Assembly: GCA_022702545.1 (NCBI GenBank) | Contig: JAHRBC010000002.1 | Location: 930,001-994,000 of the forward strand | Reading direction: 5' to 3' | Length of the DNA stretch: 64,000 bases | Origin: Phycomyces nitens | Taxonomy: Eukaryota > Mucoromycota > Mucoromycetes > Mucorales > Phycomycetaceae | Shown here: piece after piece, positions 10,835 to 21,512 of the stretch | Layout of the letters: every line of letters starts with the position of its first letter | Numbering within the stretch: position 1 is the first letter of the stretch | The notes under the pieces: generated by a model | Databases searched by the model: none | Seen by the model: only the letters and a program-made list of their open reading frames with translations | What the model was told of the DNA's origin: nothing | Made by a program: the position numbers and the translations under genes

Positions 10835-12890
10835 ATGAACACCAAATTCAACAGAATGAACAGCCCTTCAAACGAACAAACAGGATCCCCAAAAACCATG
10901 TAAGACTCTCTATATTTCTAACAAGGACCATTAACACCAAAAGACAATCGAACAACAGTGAAGAAATAGTAACAAAAAAGAACGAGGCGATGAGCATGAT
11001 GGCCTTACCGTCTCCTGCAGCGGAAGTATCAATGGGTGATCTTAGGGCTGCAAAACCATCAAAACAAGTAAGGAATCCCAACCACCCATAATAGATCCTA
11101 ACAACCTAAAGTCCTATCCTAGTCCTTCATTCTATCCACCAACCCAAATGACTCGAGACCAGCTAAAGTATTCAGCCGCAATCACCCGCGAATTAAAGAA
11201 ACACAGAGACGCAGCACCGTTTCTTCACCCTGTAGATTATGTCAAGATGAACGTGCCAGATTATCCAAAGGTTATCAGACACCCAATGGATCTCACAACC
11301 GTAGATCGCAAATTAAGCCGAGCCCAATACGTAGATGTGGATGCGTTTGTAGCCGATGTCAGACTAGTGTTCAATAATTGCTACAAATTCAATGGGCCAG
11401 AGGCAATGATCTCAATGCTCTGTCAGAATGTGGAATCTGCATTTGAAAAGAGCATGCGCCAGATGCCACCTTCTAAAGAGGTAAATTCACAGCCCATAGT
11501 TATAGTCTTCATTCTGTACTCATTTTCTCTAGCCATCTCCACCCCTCACAAACTCCTCTGGATCTGCAGACGAGGCCAGAGACGACGATCGCAGACGCCA
11601 AGGATCTCCATTAACTTCTACCCGAAGAATCTCGGAAGACTTACGACCAAAGCGGGAGATCCATCCACCTGCTTCAAAGGACTACCCAGAACCAATGACT
11701 AAAAGACTCGCCCCACGAAAGAACGATGCCCAGATGAAGTTCTGTGGACAGACGTTGAGAGAGATGAAAAAGTCCAAATACCGGGACATCAACTACCCAT
11801 TCCTTGCCCCAGTGGATATTGTCGCGCTTCACATTCCTGATTATCCAACCATCGTCAAACACCCTATCGACCTTTCTACTATTGAGCGCAAACTCAACGG
11901 GGGGGAGTACGAGACCCCAGATGATTTTGAAGCCGATGTGCGTTTGATGTTCAAGAACTGCTATCTCTACAATCCTCCAGCAATTCCGGTGCACAAGATG
12001 GGCAAGGAGCTCGAGAAGGTGTTTGATGAAAAGTGGAAGCAGAAACCACAGCCGCAGCCGCAGCCGCAGCCACAGCCTGCTTCTGAGCAGGATGATGATG
12101 ACGACGAATCTGATGAAGAAGGTAAGGGTGTTGTTGGTCTTGGCAAGTGGGCTAATGGTTTTTTAGAGCGGGAGAGGATAGCTGAGCTGGAGCGTCATAT
12201 TGCGACCATTTCACAGCAGATTGCATCCATGAAGTCCTCCAAGAAGCGAAAGGACAAGACGGTCAAGCAAACGGCGGCGTCTGCAGGAAAGGTCCGGCCA
12301 AAGGAACACCAGCGGCCAAGACCAACTAATCACAGCACCAATAATAACACAACCGGCAGCATCAGTAATAATAGTAGTAGTAGTACTACCACCAATCATC
12401 CAAAGCGGAAACGACCATTATTACAACGGGAGGAGCTGGCAGAATTTACTTTTGAGCAAAAGAAGGATCTGAGTGAGAGGATCAATGGGCTTGGAGGTGA
12501 TGAGTTGAATACAGTGGTCACAATCATCCAGAGTTCGATGCCCAATCTTGATGAGGTAAGCAATTTTTGAGGGGGATGGCTGAGAGAAAGATATATATAT
12601 GTATATATATATATATGTATACTAAAATATTGTGATGGATCAGGGCCAAGAGGAGATTGTGCTGGATATCGATGCCCTTGACCGAAGGACGCTTCACCGA
12701 TTGCATGAGTTTGTGACAGGAAAGAGACTGAACCCTAGAAAACAGACCCACAAGCGAGGCAGAACACACTATTCCCAAGAAGATGCGGATCGCAAGATTC
12801 AAGAGCTAGAGAAGACGCTGGAGAAGTTTGATGGACCCAAGCAGTTTAAAGGTAAGGCAACCGATGGTCGAGGGTACAATGTGGCTGACC

Positions 12891-12933
<43 letters not shown>

Positions 12934-13021
12934 CCTTCTAGGACACGCATCGTCTAGTGAGAGCGACTCTGACAGCTCATCCGGATCTGATTCTGAGGAT
13001 TCTGGCAGTAGCTCTGACTAG
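10835..13021 (+). CDS. BET-family double bromodomain protein, Bdf1-like (608 aa)
   Basis: Exons 10835-10899, 10926-11035, 11095-11480, 11533-12121, 12167-12555, 12644-12851 and 12942-13021. Two bromodomains are visible: HPVDYVKMNVPDYPKVIRHP..NNCYKFNG and APVDIVALHIPDYPTIVKHP..NCYLYNPP. Both keep the acetyl-lysine-binding Asn after the YKF/YLY motif. They are followed by a QP repeat, an acidic cluster, a short coiled coil and a complete ET domain (EQKKDLSERINGLGGDEL..IVLDIDALDRRTLHRL). BET proteins read acetylated histones and recruit transcription machinery in the nucleus. The Trp of the usual WPF shelf is Ala in domain 1 and Tyr in domain 2. The start could be 10835 or the in-frame ATG at 10856. 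The donor ending exon 2 is uncertain (11035, GTGATC). The tail is an acidic Ser-rich run. Confidence 0.92.
12892..12933. repeat. CTAT tetranucleotide microsatellite in an intron
   Basis: About ten tandem CTAT units lie in the last intron of the BET gene, immediately upstream of the acceptor CCCTTCTAG at 12941. Length changes here could move the branch point relative to the acceptor. Confidence 0.95.
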
Positions 13022-13519
13022 AAAATATATTATATATATGTATATTATATATTATATATTATATTTGAAAACAAGCATTCCTACCTTTTTTTTATCCTCT
13101 GCTGCATACACTACAATTCCTTTCTCATGTATCATTAATAACTCTCTCTCTCTCTCTAATATTTCCCTTTTTTTTCCCATTTCTACAAAATATATATATA
13201 TAATAGAGAGAGACAAGTTTGTGTGTGTGTGTGTGCTGTGTGTGTCTGTGTGTGTGCGCTGTGTGGTACGCATTAATCGGAGAAAACAATAAAGGGCTTG
13301 AAATGAATGATCCAGTAACTGAATGAATATTTTATAATTTATATGTGTGATTTTGTTTTATGGCGACACTGTTGATATTTAAATATCATGGTCAATTGGG
13401 CCACTAAGGATAGCATCATCATAATCATCAACAATACCAGCAGCAGCAGCAGCCAATCTACAAGTAAAAATAGATTATGTAGATGATGTAGATGATGTAT
13501 ATATATATGTATATATATG

Positions 13520-13553
<34 letters not shown>

Positions 13554-13728
13554 TGTATGTATATTTTATTTTATTTTTTTATTTTATTTTTTATTTTATT
13601 TTATTATTATTTATTTATTTTTTGCTTATTTTCCCCTGAAATATACATCATCAAGACACACACACATATACAAATCAAGTCCTTTCTATCCATCCTCTCT
13701 TTCTCTTTATTCACAATCTCACCTTCAA
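13022..13728. other. intergenic region with TATG and other microsatellites
   Basis: It holds the BET 3' end, GAGA and GTGT repeats at about 13140-13260, a TATG tandem array at about 13525-13562 and TTTA-rich sequence up to the start of the F-box/WD40 gene. Open frames upstream of 13729 are low-complexity and not supported as coding. Confidence 0.65.
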
Positions 13729-14875
13729 ATGAGATCTCACAACTATGGCTCATTCAAACATCGTCTCCTGCGCTACTTTCGCAAATCAACCGTCATTCAC
13801 ATCCACACACCATCAAGACCCAGGTCAATGCCCAGTCTGGGTCGCATCGACGAAGGATTCCATCAGAATCACAAACCTCGGCCATCACCAGACAGTCTCC
13901 TAGGTAAACCCACCCACTCCAAACAATCACTCACCCCCTCCTGTCTAGATTACATTGACCGTCTGCCCTCTGAGCTTATTCACCTCGTATTCTCCTTTTG
14001 TGACTCTAGCACCCTCTTGGTTGCCGCCACAGTCTCAAGGCATTGGCGCCAGCTCTCCCAAGACAATACACTCTGGAGGCACCTCTATCGCCAGCACCAT
14101 CACTGGAATCCCCCCGTTTTGCCATTGTCTCTCTCTTCGCCTTCCCTGTCAGCACTATCCCTAACCATAGACTATCGCACCCTCTACCAGCAGCGTCTCA
14201 CTCTGGAAGAGCGGTGGTGCAAGGGCCTCGCATCCACCCGCACCCTCACAGGTCATACGGACAGCATCTACTGTCTCCAATTTGACCGCACAAAGATCGT
14301 AACCGGCAGTCGAGACAAGACGATAAAGATTTGGGATATGGATGGAAAATGTCTGCAGACCTTGGAGGGTGGCCATCAGGCCAGTGTCCTGTGTCTGCAG
14401 TATGATGACCAGATCATGGTTTCTGGGTCGTCAGATCATTCGGTAGTCGTCTGGGACATGGACACCCTACAGATAAGCAATCGGATGTACGGCCATGCAT
14501 CGGGCGTGCTCGATGTCTGCTTTGATTCCCAGTACATCGCCAGCTGCTCAAAAGATGCCACCATTCGTCTCTGGAAACGGGCCGATCGCAGCCTTTGTCG
14601 AACCCTTAGTGGCCATCGTGGGCCTGTCAATGCAATCCAGTTCAAGGGCACTCGTCTGGTGTCTGCATCTGGAGACTCGGTAATAAAGCTCTGGGATATG
14701 GAAACTGGCCATTGTATCCGAGATTTTGTTGGCCATTCTAGAGGTCTTGCCTGTATCCAATTCGATGGCCAGAGAATCGTCAGTGGAAGCAATGATCACA
14801 AAATCAAGGTGTGGGATGTCGGTAGGTACCTTTCTATTTTATTATTATTATTATTATTTTTAAAAAAGCACACAC

Positions 14876-14915
<40 letters not shown>

Positions 14916-15424
14916 AGACTCGGATATAATGTCTTTAAATCCTTATTATTACAATTCTTGTGAATAAAATACCGAGACAAGAAAGATTATCTTTTATTTT
15001 TTATATGTATATTGTTCTGAATGTCTAGAGACCGGTGAATGCATCTTGACATGTGAAGGTAAGTGTTCTTGATTCCAAACATTGGCTTCTAATCACCAGC
15101 AGGTCACTCTGGTCTTGTGAGAGCACTTCACTTTGACAGGCACAAGATTGTCAGTGGCAGCTATGACCAAAGCATCCGGGTATGGGATATTGAGACCGGC
15201 GCCTGTCTACGCAAGTTTGAAAGTTGTCATTCTAGCTGGGTATTTGATGTCATGTTTGACGCCACCAAGATTATTAGGTAAAGAAAGGGAAATAAGGGGG
15301 AAAAGCACGGTTGATATATTCAACAAGGAGCTCAAAGCATCTCATCTATTGCAGCACAAGCCAGGATCAAAAGATTGTCATTATGGACTTTGCCCAGGGA
15401 ATTGACACTGACCTTATTATCTGA
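13729..15424 (+). CDS. F-box/WD40 substrate receptor of an SCF ubiquitin ligase (440 aa)
   Basis: Exons 13729-13903, 13949-14821, 15029-15058, 15103-15277 and 15355-15424. An F-box (IDRLPSELIHLVFSFCD..SRHWRQ..LWRHLY) lies at about residues 60-105. Seven WD40 repeats follow, typically ending in D-x-T/S-I-K-[VIL]-W-D, for example SRDKTIKIWDMDG and SYDQSIRVWDIETG, enough for one seven-blade propeller. In this family the F-box binds Skp1 and the propeller binds phosphorylated substrates (Cdc4, Met30, Pof1, FBXW7). Which of these is the orthologue cannot be told by eye. The 45-nt intron 13904-13948 is a multiple of three and stop-free, so an ORF caller reads through it. The last repeat ends in IMDF rather than IWDF and is followed by only a few residues. 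Confidence 0.9.
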
Positions 15425-15624
15425 TACGCTTGTCTTTACATTTTCATATATATATTTTTTTTTGGTTGAAACTAAAGAAGACTGAAGCTATTGAACAAGT
15501 ATACATATATTTATATTTATATATATATATTTATATATATATAAAATAATCATTAAAATCCATCGATACATTCTCAAAACACCCCACAGTCACGACATTC
15601 TCTTCTTTTTCTTTTGTTTAATAA

Positions 15625-16863
15625 ATGGATCCTTCTCTAGATTCACCCACAGGAGACTGGGATCAAGTATGGAAACACAAGCACATAATCATACTTAATC
15701 ATCAAGGTAGATTCCTGGCTGCGTCACCTCTACCCTCATCACACACCCCCATTCGAACGCACTCCCGAGACATTGCAGGCCCTCTTGCGTCTAAAGTACC
15801 AGAATGAAGCAGCAGACAGCATTGTGCATGTGCTGGTGGATGCCCAACGCGAAATCAATAGTAGCAAAAGAGGTACACTTTTTATATTATGCATAACCCA
15901 TACCAATACCTCCCCCCAACCTCTAGCCCAGAACCACCAGCTCTTGGACGACCACCAGCTCCATATCAAACCATCCTTTCGCAGCCACTCTGCCCTGACA
16001 ACTTTGTCTTTCTTGGCAACAACCCTAGGTCTAGAACACACTAGTCTGAGCAGGTATTGTGCTTTATATATATATATATATATATATATGTAATTGGCAA
16101 ATAACCAAATCATCCTAGCTTCCAGACCGCCTTTAGTGCCCTCACGCTGGAATCAATGGATGCAGAGATCGAGAGCCAAACATTGGAGGAATCAGAGTAT
16201 CCCCTTGCAGAGCGCATCAATAAACTAGCCCAAAAAAAGAAGCATTTGCAAAGGTAGATACACATTTCTGGCTCACCATTAGCGGCATTAATATATATAT
16301 ATATATATATATTCCAAGTACTCTAGAGCTTATGCGGCAAGCAAAGCAAGATACTGAAGATGATCTAAAGGAGACTTGGAAGAGCACCAATGCCGAAAAG
16401 AAAAAGGAGATTAAGCACAAGTTGGATTTACTGACCCAGAAACAAGTAAGCAGATTAGCTGCTTTGTGGACTTTAAGCATAATTGTGTTGGTTTGTAGAA
16501 AGAGTATGATGCTACAAAGGTAGAGCAACACGGACTACGGCTGAGTGACATGCAAAATCTGGTCAACGATACGAGAATCATCCAAGAAAAGCTGGCAAAC
16601 AAGCAAGAATATCTCGAGAGGTACAAGGATCTTCCTCCAGTAAGTGATCAATTATTATATATATATATATATATATTGGGAAACAAATACACTGATAAAC
16701 CACCAAGGACATGGTAATGGCTTCATTCAAGACCCAAGAAGCAGAGGATCGGCTGGTAAGTGCTCAAGAAACGATTAAAGAGATTCTTACTTTGATCCAC
16801 TAGTATGAACTAAGGCAGGAGCGCGAGAGTCTCTTGGCAGATATTGCAGCTAGTGTTCAATGA
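15625..16863 (+). CDS. HAUS1-like augmin complex subunit (281 aa)
   Basis: Eight exons: 15625-15666, 15707-15872, 15927-16053, 16119-16253, 16319-16445, 16499-16639, 16708-16755 and 16804-16863. The N-terminus has VDSWLRHLYPHH..FERTPETLQALLRL, which lines up with the HAUS1 N-terminal pattern of a W-L motif followed by a Pro/Glu-rich segment. The remainder is a long coiled coil ending YKDLPPDMVMASFKTQEAED, resembling the HAUS1 C-terminal region. The length fits the family (vertebrate HAUS1 is about 280 aa). In animals and plants augmin recruits gamma-tubulin to spindle microtubules. The first intron is only about 40 nt. The gene lies tightly between its neighbours on the same strand. Orthology rests on pattern similarity and should be tested with a profile search; the coding structure itself is solid. 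Confidence 0.72.
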
Positions 16864-16961
16864 GTAACAATCCACAAGGTGCATTGATGGGACTGCTTTC
16901 TCTAAAGACCAAGTGATGTCGCGTCCCTTTTGGAGCTTCTTTCTGATTACAGTCTTTTAGC

Positions 16962-18157
16962 ATGGATACATTTGTAGCAACACCGAAATTCAACATCAAA
17001 CTTCTCGAGGGATCCACTCTCGTACTCGTGAGTAAAATAGTTACAGACTAGAATACAAATAAAATAATAACATAATAAAATAATAACATAATAACATAAT
17101 AAATATCTTTAAACGTTCAAATAGCCAACAGTATCGATTGGAAATGTACCTCAATTAGCCTGCGACCTCATCATTCACACCCTGCATCTCGAACGTATTG
17201 GGTTCCTTGACGATGACTCGGTGTTTCCTGTAGCTGGTGCACGGGAAGAGACGGGAGGTATCGGTGTATCGGTGCCTATCGAAGGTACCTAATCGTCCTG
17301 TCCGCAGTCAAATAAATAAATATGTGACAATTGTCTTTAATGCGTCTTGGACTCTAGTCTTTCAATCCCAGGACCACAAGTGGACAATCATACAACAGAG
17401 AGCACCTGCAGAAAAGGTAAAGGTGTACTGATCAATCTGGCATATTAACAATAATCTGCGATTTTCTAGGGAAAGAAGCAGCAATTTCTTGAAAACATCC
17501 AAGAATTCGTAAAGGCTCACAAGTTTAGCCAAGTTGTCCTATTGACGAGCATAGATGCATCTCGCCGTATAGATGCCCAGATCAATAGGTAAGTCATTGG
17601 TAAAAATAAAAAATAAAGTATAGGGTTCAAGTAAACCAAAACAGCTTTATTTCTTCATCACAGTGTGCCTTTCCGTGTCCTAGGAACCGGAAAGAGCGCC
17701 TTGAGCGAGACTGCAATCTCGATAGGTGTCCCTCAATTGGAACATGTTGATCCCAACGAAAGCGAGACTGAAATACCTTCCTTGCCTGGATCAGGTTTAA
17801 CAAGACAGCTGTTCCGCAGATTCAAGCAAGACGGCATTCCAGCAACTATTTTGGCCATGTTTGCCTTGGAAGGTGGTGAGTATATCCAGATAATAATTAA
17901 AAAGACAAATTCTCAACCGCTTTTTTTTTCATTAGACAATGTATCGGACAGTATTGCATTTGTAAACTTTGTCAACACTCTCTTGGGCCTAAAGTCGAAC
18001 AAAGGTAGAATACAGAAGAAGAAGAAGAAGAAGAAGAAGAAAGAAGGCAACAAGGGCTAAACTTTTGGGTTTATTAGATGCCTCTGCAGCATGGACTCCT
18101 CCAAAGAGCTGGGAATATTTGTTTGGTACACCTTTCAATGCAGAATTGTACCAATAG
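16962..18157 (+). CDS. ADD66: proteasome assembly chaperone 2 (PSMG2/Add66/Pba2), 254 aa
   Basis: Seven exons: 16962-17027, 17125-17284, 17358-17416, 17470-17588, 17664-17875, 17936-18004 and 18078-18157. The N-terminus has the family signature VSIGNVPQLACDLIIHTL, followed by IGFLDDDSVFPVAG. The centre has the VVLLTSIDASRRIDAQI strand-helix region. The C-terminus has PPKSWEYLFGTPFNAELYQ, matching the W-[EK]-xLFG end of PSMG2. The family forms a heterodimer with PSMG1/Pba1 that helps assemble the 20S proteasome alpha ring. Only about 100 bp separates it from the HAUS1-like gene. Its 3' end converges on the allantoicase fusion gene with an 89-bp gap. All splice junctions keep frame. Confidence 0.92.
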
Positions 18158-18246
18158 ATGATCCTTCCAAGCTTTTTGGATCATCAAGTACAAATCAAAT
18201 CAATAAAAAAAAACGACCTTGTATTTTGTACTTTTTTTTTGTTGGT

Positions 18247-20158
18247 TTATGTATGGAATCCTGGGACATCCACCACAACTTCTTTTACGTCTACTTCGTT
18301 GCAATCATCCTTTGGAATGCCACTTTCATGTACCAAGCATGCAAAGTCAGTCTCGTGTTCTAATGCGACCATTGGATGGTGCCAGATGCCTTCTCTATAA
18401 TTGATTCCCTGTGTCGATGATGCAATAAATGCCTTGAGGGTCTTCATATCAGGCTTATCGTCTGCTCCGTTTAGGGCAACTATTACAAGATATCCACGAA
18501 CACGTCCATCGGTCATGGGAATAAATGCCTGGCTAGAGAAAGGGTGTCTCTCGAGCAACTTGACGGTAAATGGAACCTCGGTTGCTGGTCTGCAGTGGAA
18601 TACAGACAGATGAGACCGCCCTCTGCCCTTTGCAAAGTCATTTATAACCTGTCCAACCTGATGGTATTTCTCTGCTGTGCCTTGATTGGCACTGGTGACA
18701 GCAATTCCAGAGCTGGCCTGGATAACATCGCCAAACGGAGCAAAGTCTTCTCTTGTCAAAGGCTGGGCAACCAACATGGGTTTATCCAGGGGTGTTTTGA
18801 TAGGCAGGGCAGGGATCTTGGCCCCCTCGGGAACACCCCAGAGACGAACACGCTTTAGGCCGCCATCTAGGAATATGTTAATGGGTAAAAGAGCTGAGCT
18901 GGTATGCTCAATATAATCTATATCCTGTAGTTAAGTTACCTGGGATGATGATTAGCTTGACATGGGTAAATGGCGTCTTTGGCACAAGGGAATCAAAGTA
19001 AAACAACCCATGAGGTCCAGTCTCAACCCGATCAGCAATGACTGTCCACTTGGCAGTAGGAGGGGGAACGTCTTGTGCTGAATCTGTGGCTTGCAAGGTG
19101 ACCCTGTCAGGAAAGTTTCCTTTAAAGTGAGAAGTATCGAGCTCAATCTTGAGAATGTGTCCCTTGGTTGCCAGACGAATGATCACATAATCAGAGTTTC
19201 CTGGCTGACGGGACCGATTGGTCTGCCAGCCATCTCCCATGTGCACACCACGGCCAGGCAATAAAAGGTTGCTGGCAGGGGTATAGAATTGGTTGCTGAC
19301 TTTGGTAATCTTGGCTCCATTTCCAACAAATGCCAGGTCAAGCACAGCCCTAGACCATTTCAATAAGCATCTTTTTTTTTTTAAAAAAAAAGGATGCCTT
19401 GATGATACTTACGAGGGATCCTTGGGCAAAGTGGGCTTGATGGTGCCATATGCACGGAAGCGCGCAATACCACCATCAGGAATATTGTTGAGGCGAATGT
19501 GGGTGCAGACGGGTGTCTGTTTGGAGAGCACAAATACGTTGTGAGAGTTGGGAGGAAGATCAACCTTTGGAAGGGCCGTGGTCCATTTGGCGTTGGTTAT
19601 ATTGTCATCTGGCACAGACGTAATCTCAACACTGGCAGCTGGTGCCTGGTTTCCAGTAAAGTAGCTAGTGTCAATATCGAATCCGGACAGAGACCCTGGG
19701 AATCCGAGCTTAATGACAACCCTGAGACCCTCGAGTTAGGGATACACGATATATATATACCCGATATATATATATATATATTGGCAACAGATCAGCCTTA
19801 CCAGTCCTGGGTACGGCAATGGCGCCTTGATTCCCATCCATCCATCCAATATCCAGTATCTAAAACGAGATTGAGATTGAGATTGAGACTATTGACAAGA
19901 ACGATCAAGGGCTGCTTACCAACAAAATAGTCTGGCTTATGAACCGGCTTCTCTGGATTGAGCAAGTTCTTGGCCTTTCCAAAAAACTCGTCAGAGACCT
20001 CAACAATCGAGCTGTTGAGAGCAGCACTTGCCAAGTCTATTCAACAGGGGGACAATGGTCTATAAGCATGTCTCTGTGGGATTCCAGTGTCAGTTATTAC
20101 CAATGCATTTTCCTAGTTCAGAATTTGGAATATCGGTGGGCTCAATACGCTTAAACAT
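18247..20158 (-). CDS. bifunctional allantoicase / ureidoglycolate lyase fusion (523 aa)
   Basis: Six exons: 20158-20101, 20036-19920, 19859-19802, 19721-19413, 19349-18940 and 18866-18247. Residues about 1-345 are allantoicase, with its two repeats. Motifs include DLASAALNSSIVEVSDEFF, then YWMDGWESRRH in repeat 1 and VHMGDGWQTNRSR in repeat 2, each followed by a jelly-roll strand pattern. After the repeat 2 end (GGLKRVRLWGVPEGAKI) a linker of about 15 residues leads without a stop into a complete ureidoglycolate lyase (PLTREDFAPFGDVIQ; GIWHHPMVALEHETDFACLV). Allantoicase splits allantoate to ureidoglycolate and urea, and the lyase releases glyoxylate and a second urea, so one chain would carry both last steps of purine ring breakdown. 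Yeast DAL2 and DAL3 encode these activities separately. Confidence 0.93.
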
Positions 20159-20726
20159 TTGGACGTACAAGATAAGAAAGAAAGAGAAAGAGAAAAAAGG
20201 TGTCAAAAGGAAAAAGGAAAAAACTGGCTTGCATTATCATGTTTTCACATTGGGCGGTATTTAAATCAATATTGAGATGATAAAGTTTTGCAGGCAATAG
20301 ATTTATTCAAAACAGTTGTATAATAAAAAGGACAGACTTAATAATTGCTCTTTGGTGGTTTACTTGGCCAAATCAAACTAGGAATTATACATATTATTAT
20401 TCTCTTTAAACTTTCTCTTTTTTGAAATGTATAGATATAAACTATATGTATATATATATTATATAACATAAAAAAAGAGAGGCTAGTTTAAAGGGTATAT
20501 TTTCTATAATCAAAAATAATAATGGCTCTGTTGTACTACAGTGATTTCTACTTTAGTAGAATTATCTCTATTGAATTTACACTGTAAATCTACCTTTAAT
20601 TTCTTACAAGCACCATTCATTGTCTGTTTATCGTAACTCTCCCCGCTCGCCCCCCCTTGAAGGAGGTTAGGCGGAGATATTGTGGCCGCCAAATATAAAG
20701 CCTGTTCTTGATCAAGACGACACTTT
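20159..20726. other. intergenic region with an unassigned antisense ORF
   Basis: A minus-strand ATG frame at 20734-20510 encodes 74 residues starting MFIKCRLDQEQALYLAATIS. Its amino-acid content looks coding-like, but I know no matching family, and it overlaps the presumed first exon of the PAP2 gene. It is recorded here rather than called as a gene. The rest is the promoter region of the divergent allantoicase fusion and PAP2 genes, plus AT-rich sequence. Confidence 0.4.
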
Positions 20727-21330
20727 ATGAACATTATCTTGGGCTTTTTATCGTCGGTAAAATGATAAGAATAATATAAAAACAACAAATTTCTTAGTAT
20801 TTTTTTTTCTATTTGGGATCTAGGCCGGCACTTGGGTGTCTGTCTTGACTGCAGCATTCCTACTCTATTTCCGCTCATTCCACCTTGGTTATTTCGTAAT
20901 TGGCTCGGTCATTACTGCCTTGACAGCAAAAATCCTAAAAAACACAATTAAGCAACCTCGTCCAAGCCACTCATCTGACATTCGCAGTAAAATTAGCTAT
21001 GGAATGCCATCATCTCATTCCCAGGTCGTCATATTCTTTGCCGTCTATATTCATCTCGCATTCAGCTCCAATTGGATAGAGTATTCATTAGGGCGTTCGA
21101 TTCTCGTACTAGTTGTTCAACTCGTTGCCTTTCTTATTGTGTGGTCAAGGGTTGAACTTGGTCATCATACTCTTGCTCAGGTATTGGTTGGATCTGCACT
21201 GGGTGCCGCAATGGCCTTGTCGTGGTTCCTCTTGTGGCAAGAGGTGGGACACAGATACGAAGATGAATACAGGGGAGACATATTTATTATTGGCTACCAA
21301 AAAGCAAGATCGTTAATTCAGCCTCTCTAA
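20727..21330 (+). CDS. PAP2 phosphatase, dolichyl-diphosphatase (DOLPP1/Cax4)-like; 5' end uncertain
   Basis: The main exon 20824-21330 encodes a complete PAP2 catalytic signature: KNTIKQPRP (motif 1), GMPSSHSQ (motif 2) and SRVELGHHTLAQ (motif 3). Gln takes the place of Asp at the end of motif 3, as in dolichyl-diphosphatases. Hydrophobic segments before motif 1 and between motifs fit a multi-pass ER membrane enzyme. DOLPP1/Cax4 recycles dolichyl diphosphate released by N-glycosylation. A short first exon 20727-20756 (MNIILGFLSS) joins in phase 0 through GTAAAA..TAG, but this start is tentative and the N-terminus may be incomplete. Plant-type lipid phosphate phosphatase epsilon is the alternative family. 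Confidence 0.8.
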
Positions 21331-21512
21331 ATTCTAAAGTGAGCATTAATGATGTAGAGATAGAGATAAAGATAGAGAGATAGAGATAGAGAGAGAGTCC
21401 CTTCTTTAAAAGAAGGGGGGATCGAGTGGGTTTGTAAAGGAAATGGCTTATTTTTTTTATAGAGGAATACAAAAAAGGAAAAAATAAAATAAAATAAAAT
21501 ATATATATATAA

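Noticed and set aside
12900..12935. CTAT array as a possible CRISPR-like repeat
   Set aside because: Plain tetranucleotide microsatellite with no spacers.
13492..13728. Upstream in-frame extension of the F-box/WD40 ORF
   Set aside because: It translates a TATG microsatellite and T-rich leader; the ATG at 13729 begins the first non-repetitive sequence.
20510..20734. 74-aa minus-strand ORF as a separate gene
   Set aside because: Coding-like composition but no recognised family, and it overlaps the presumed first exon of the PAP2 gene; left as a note only.
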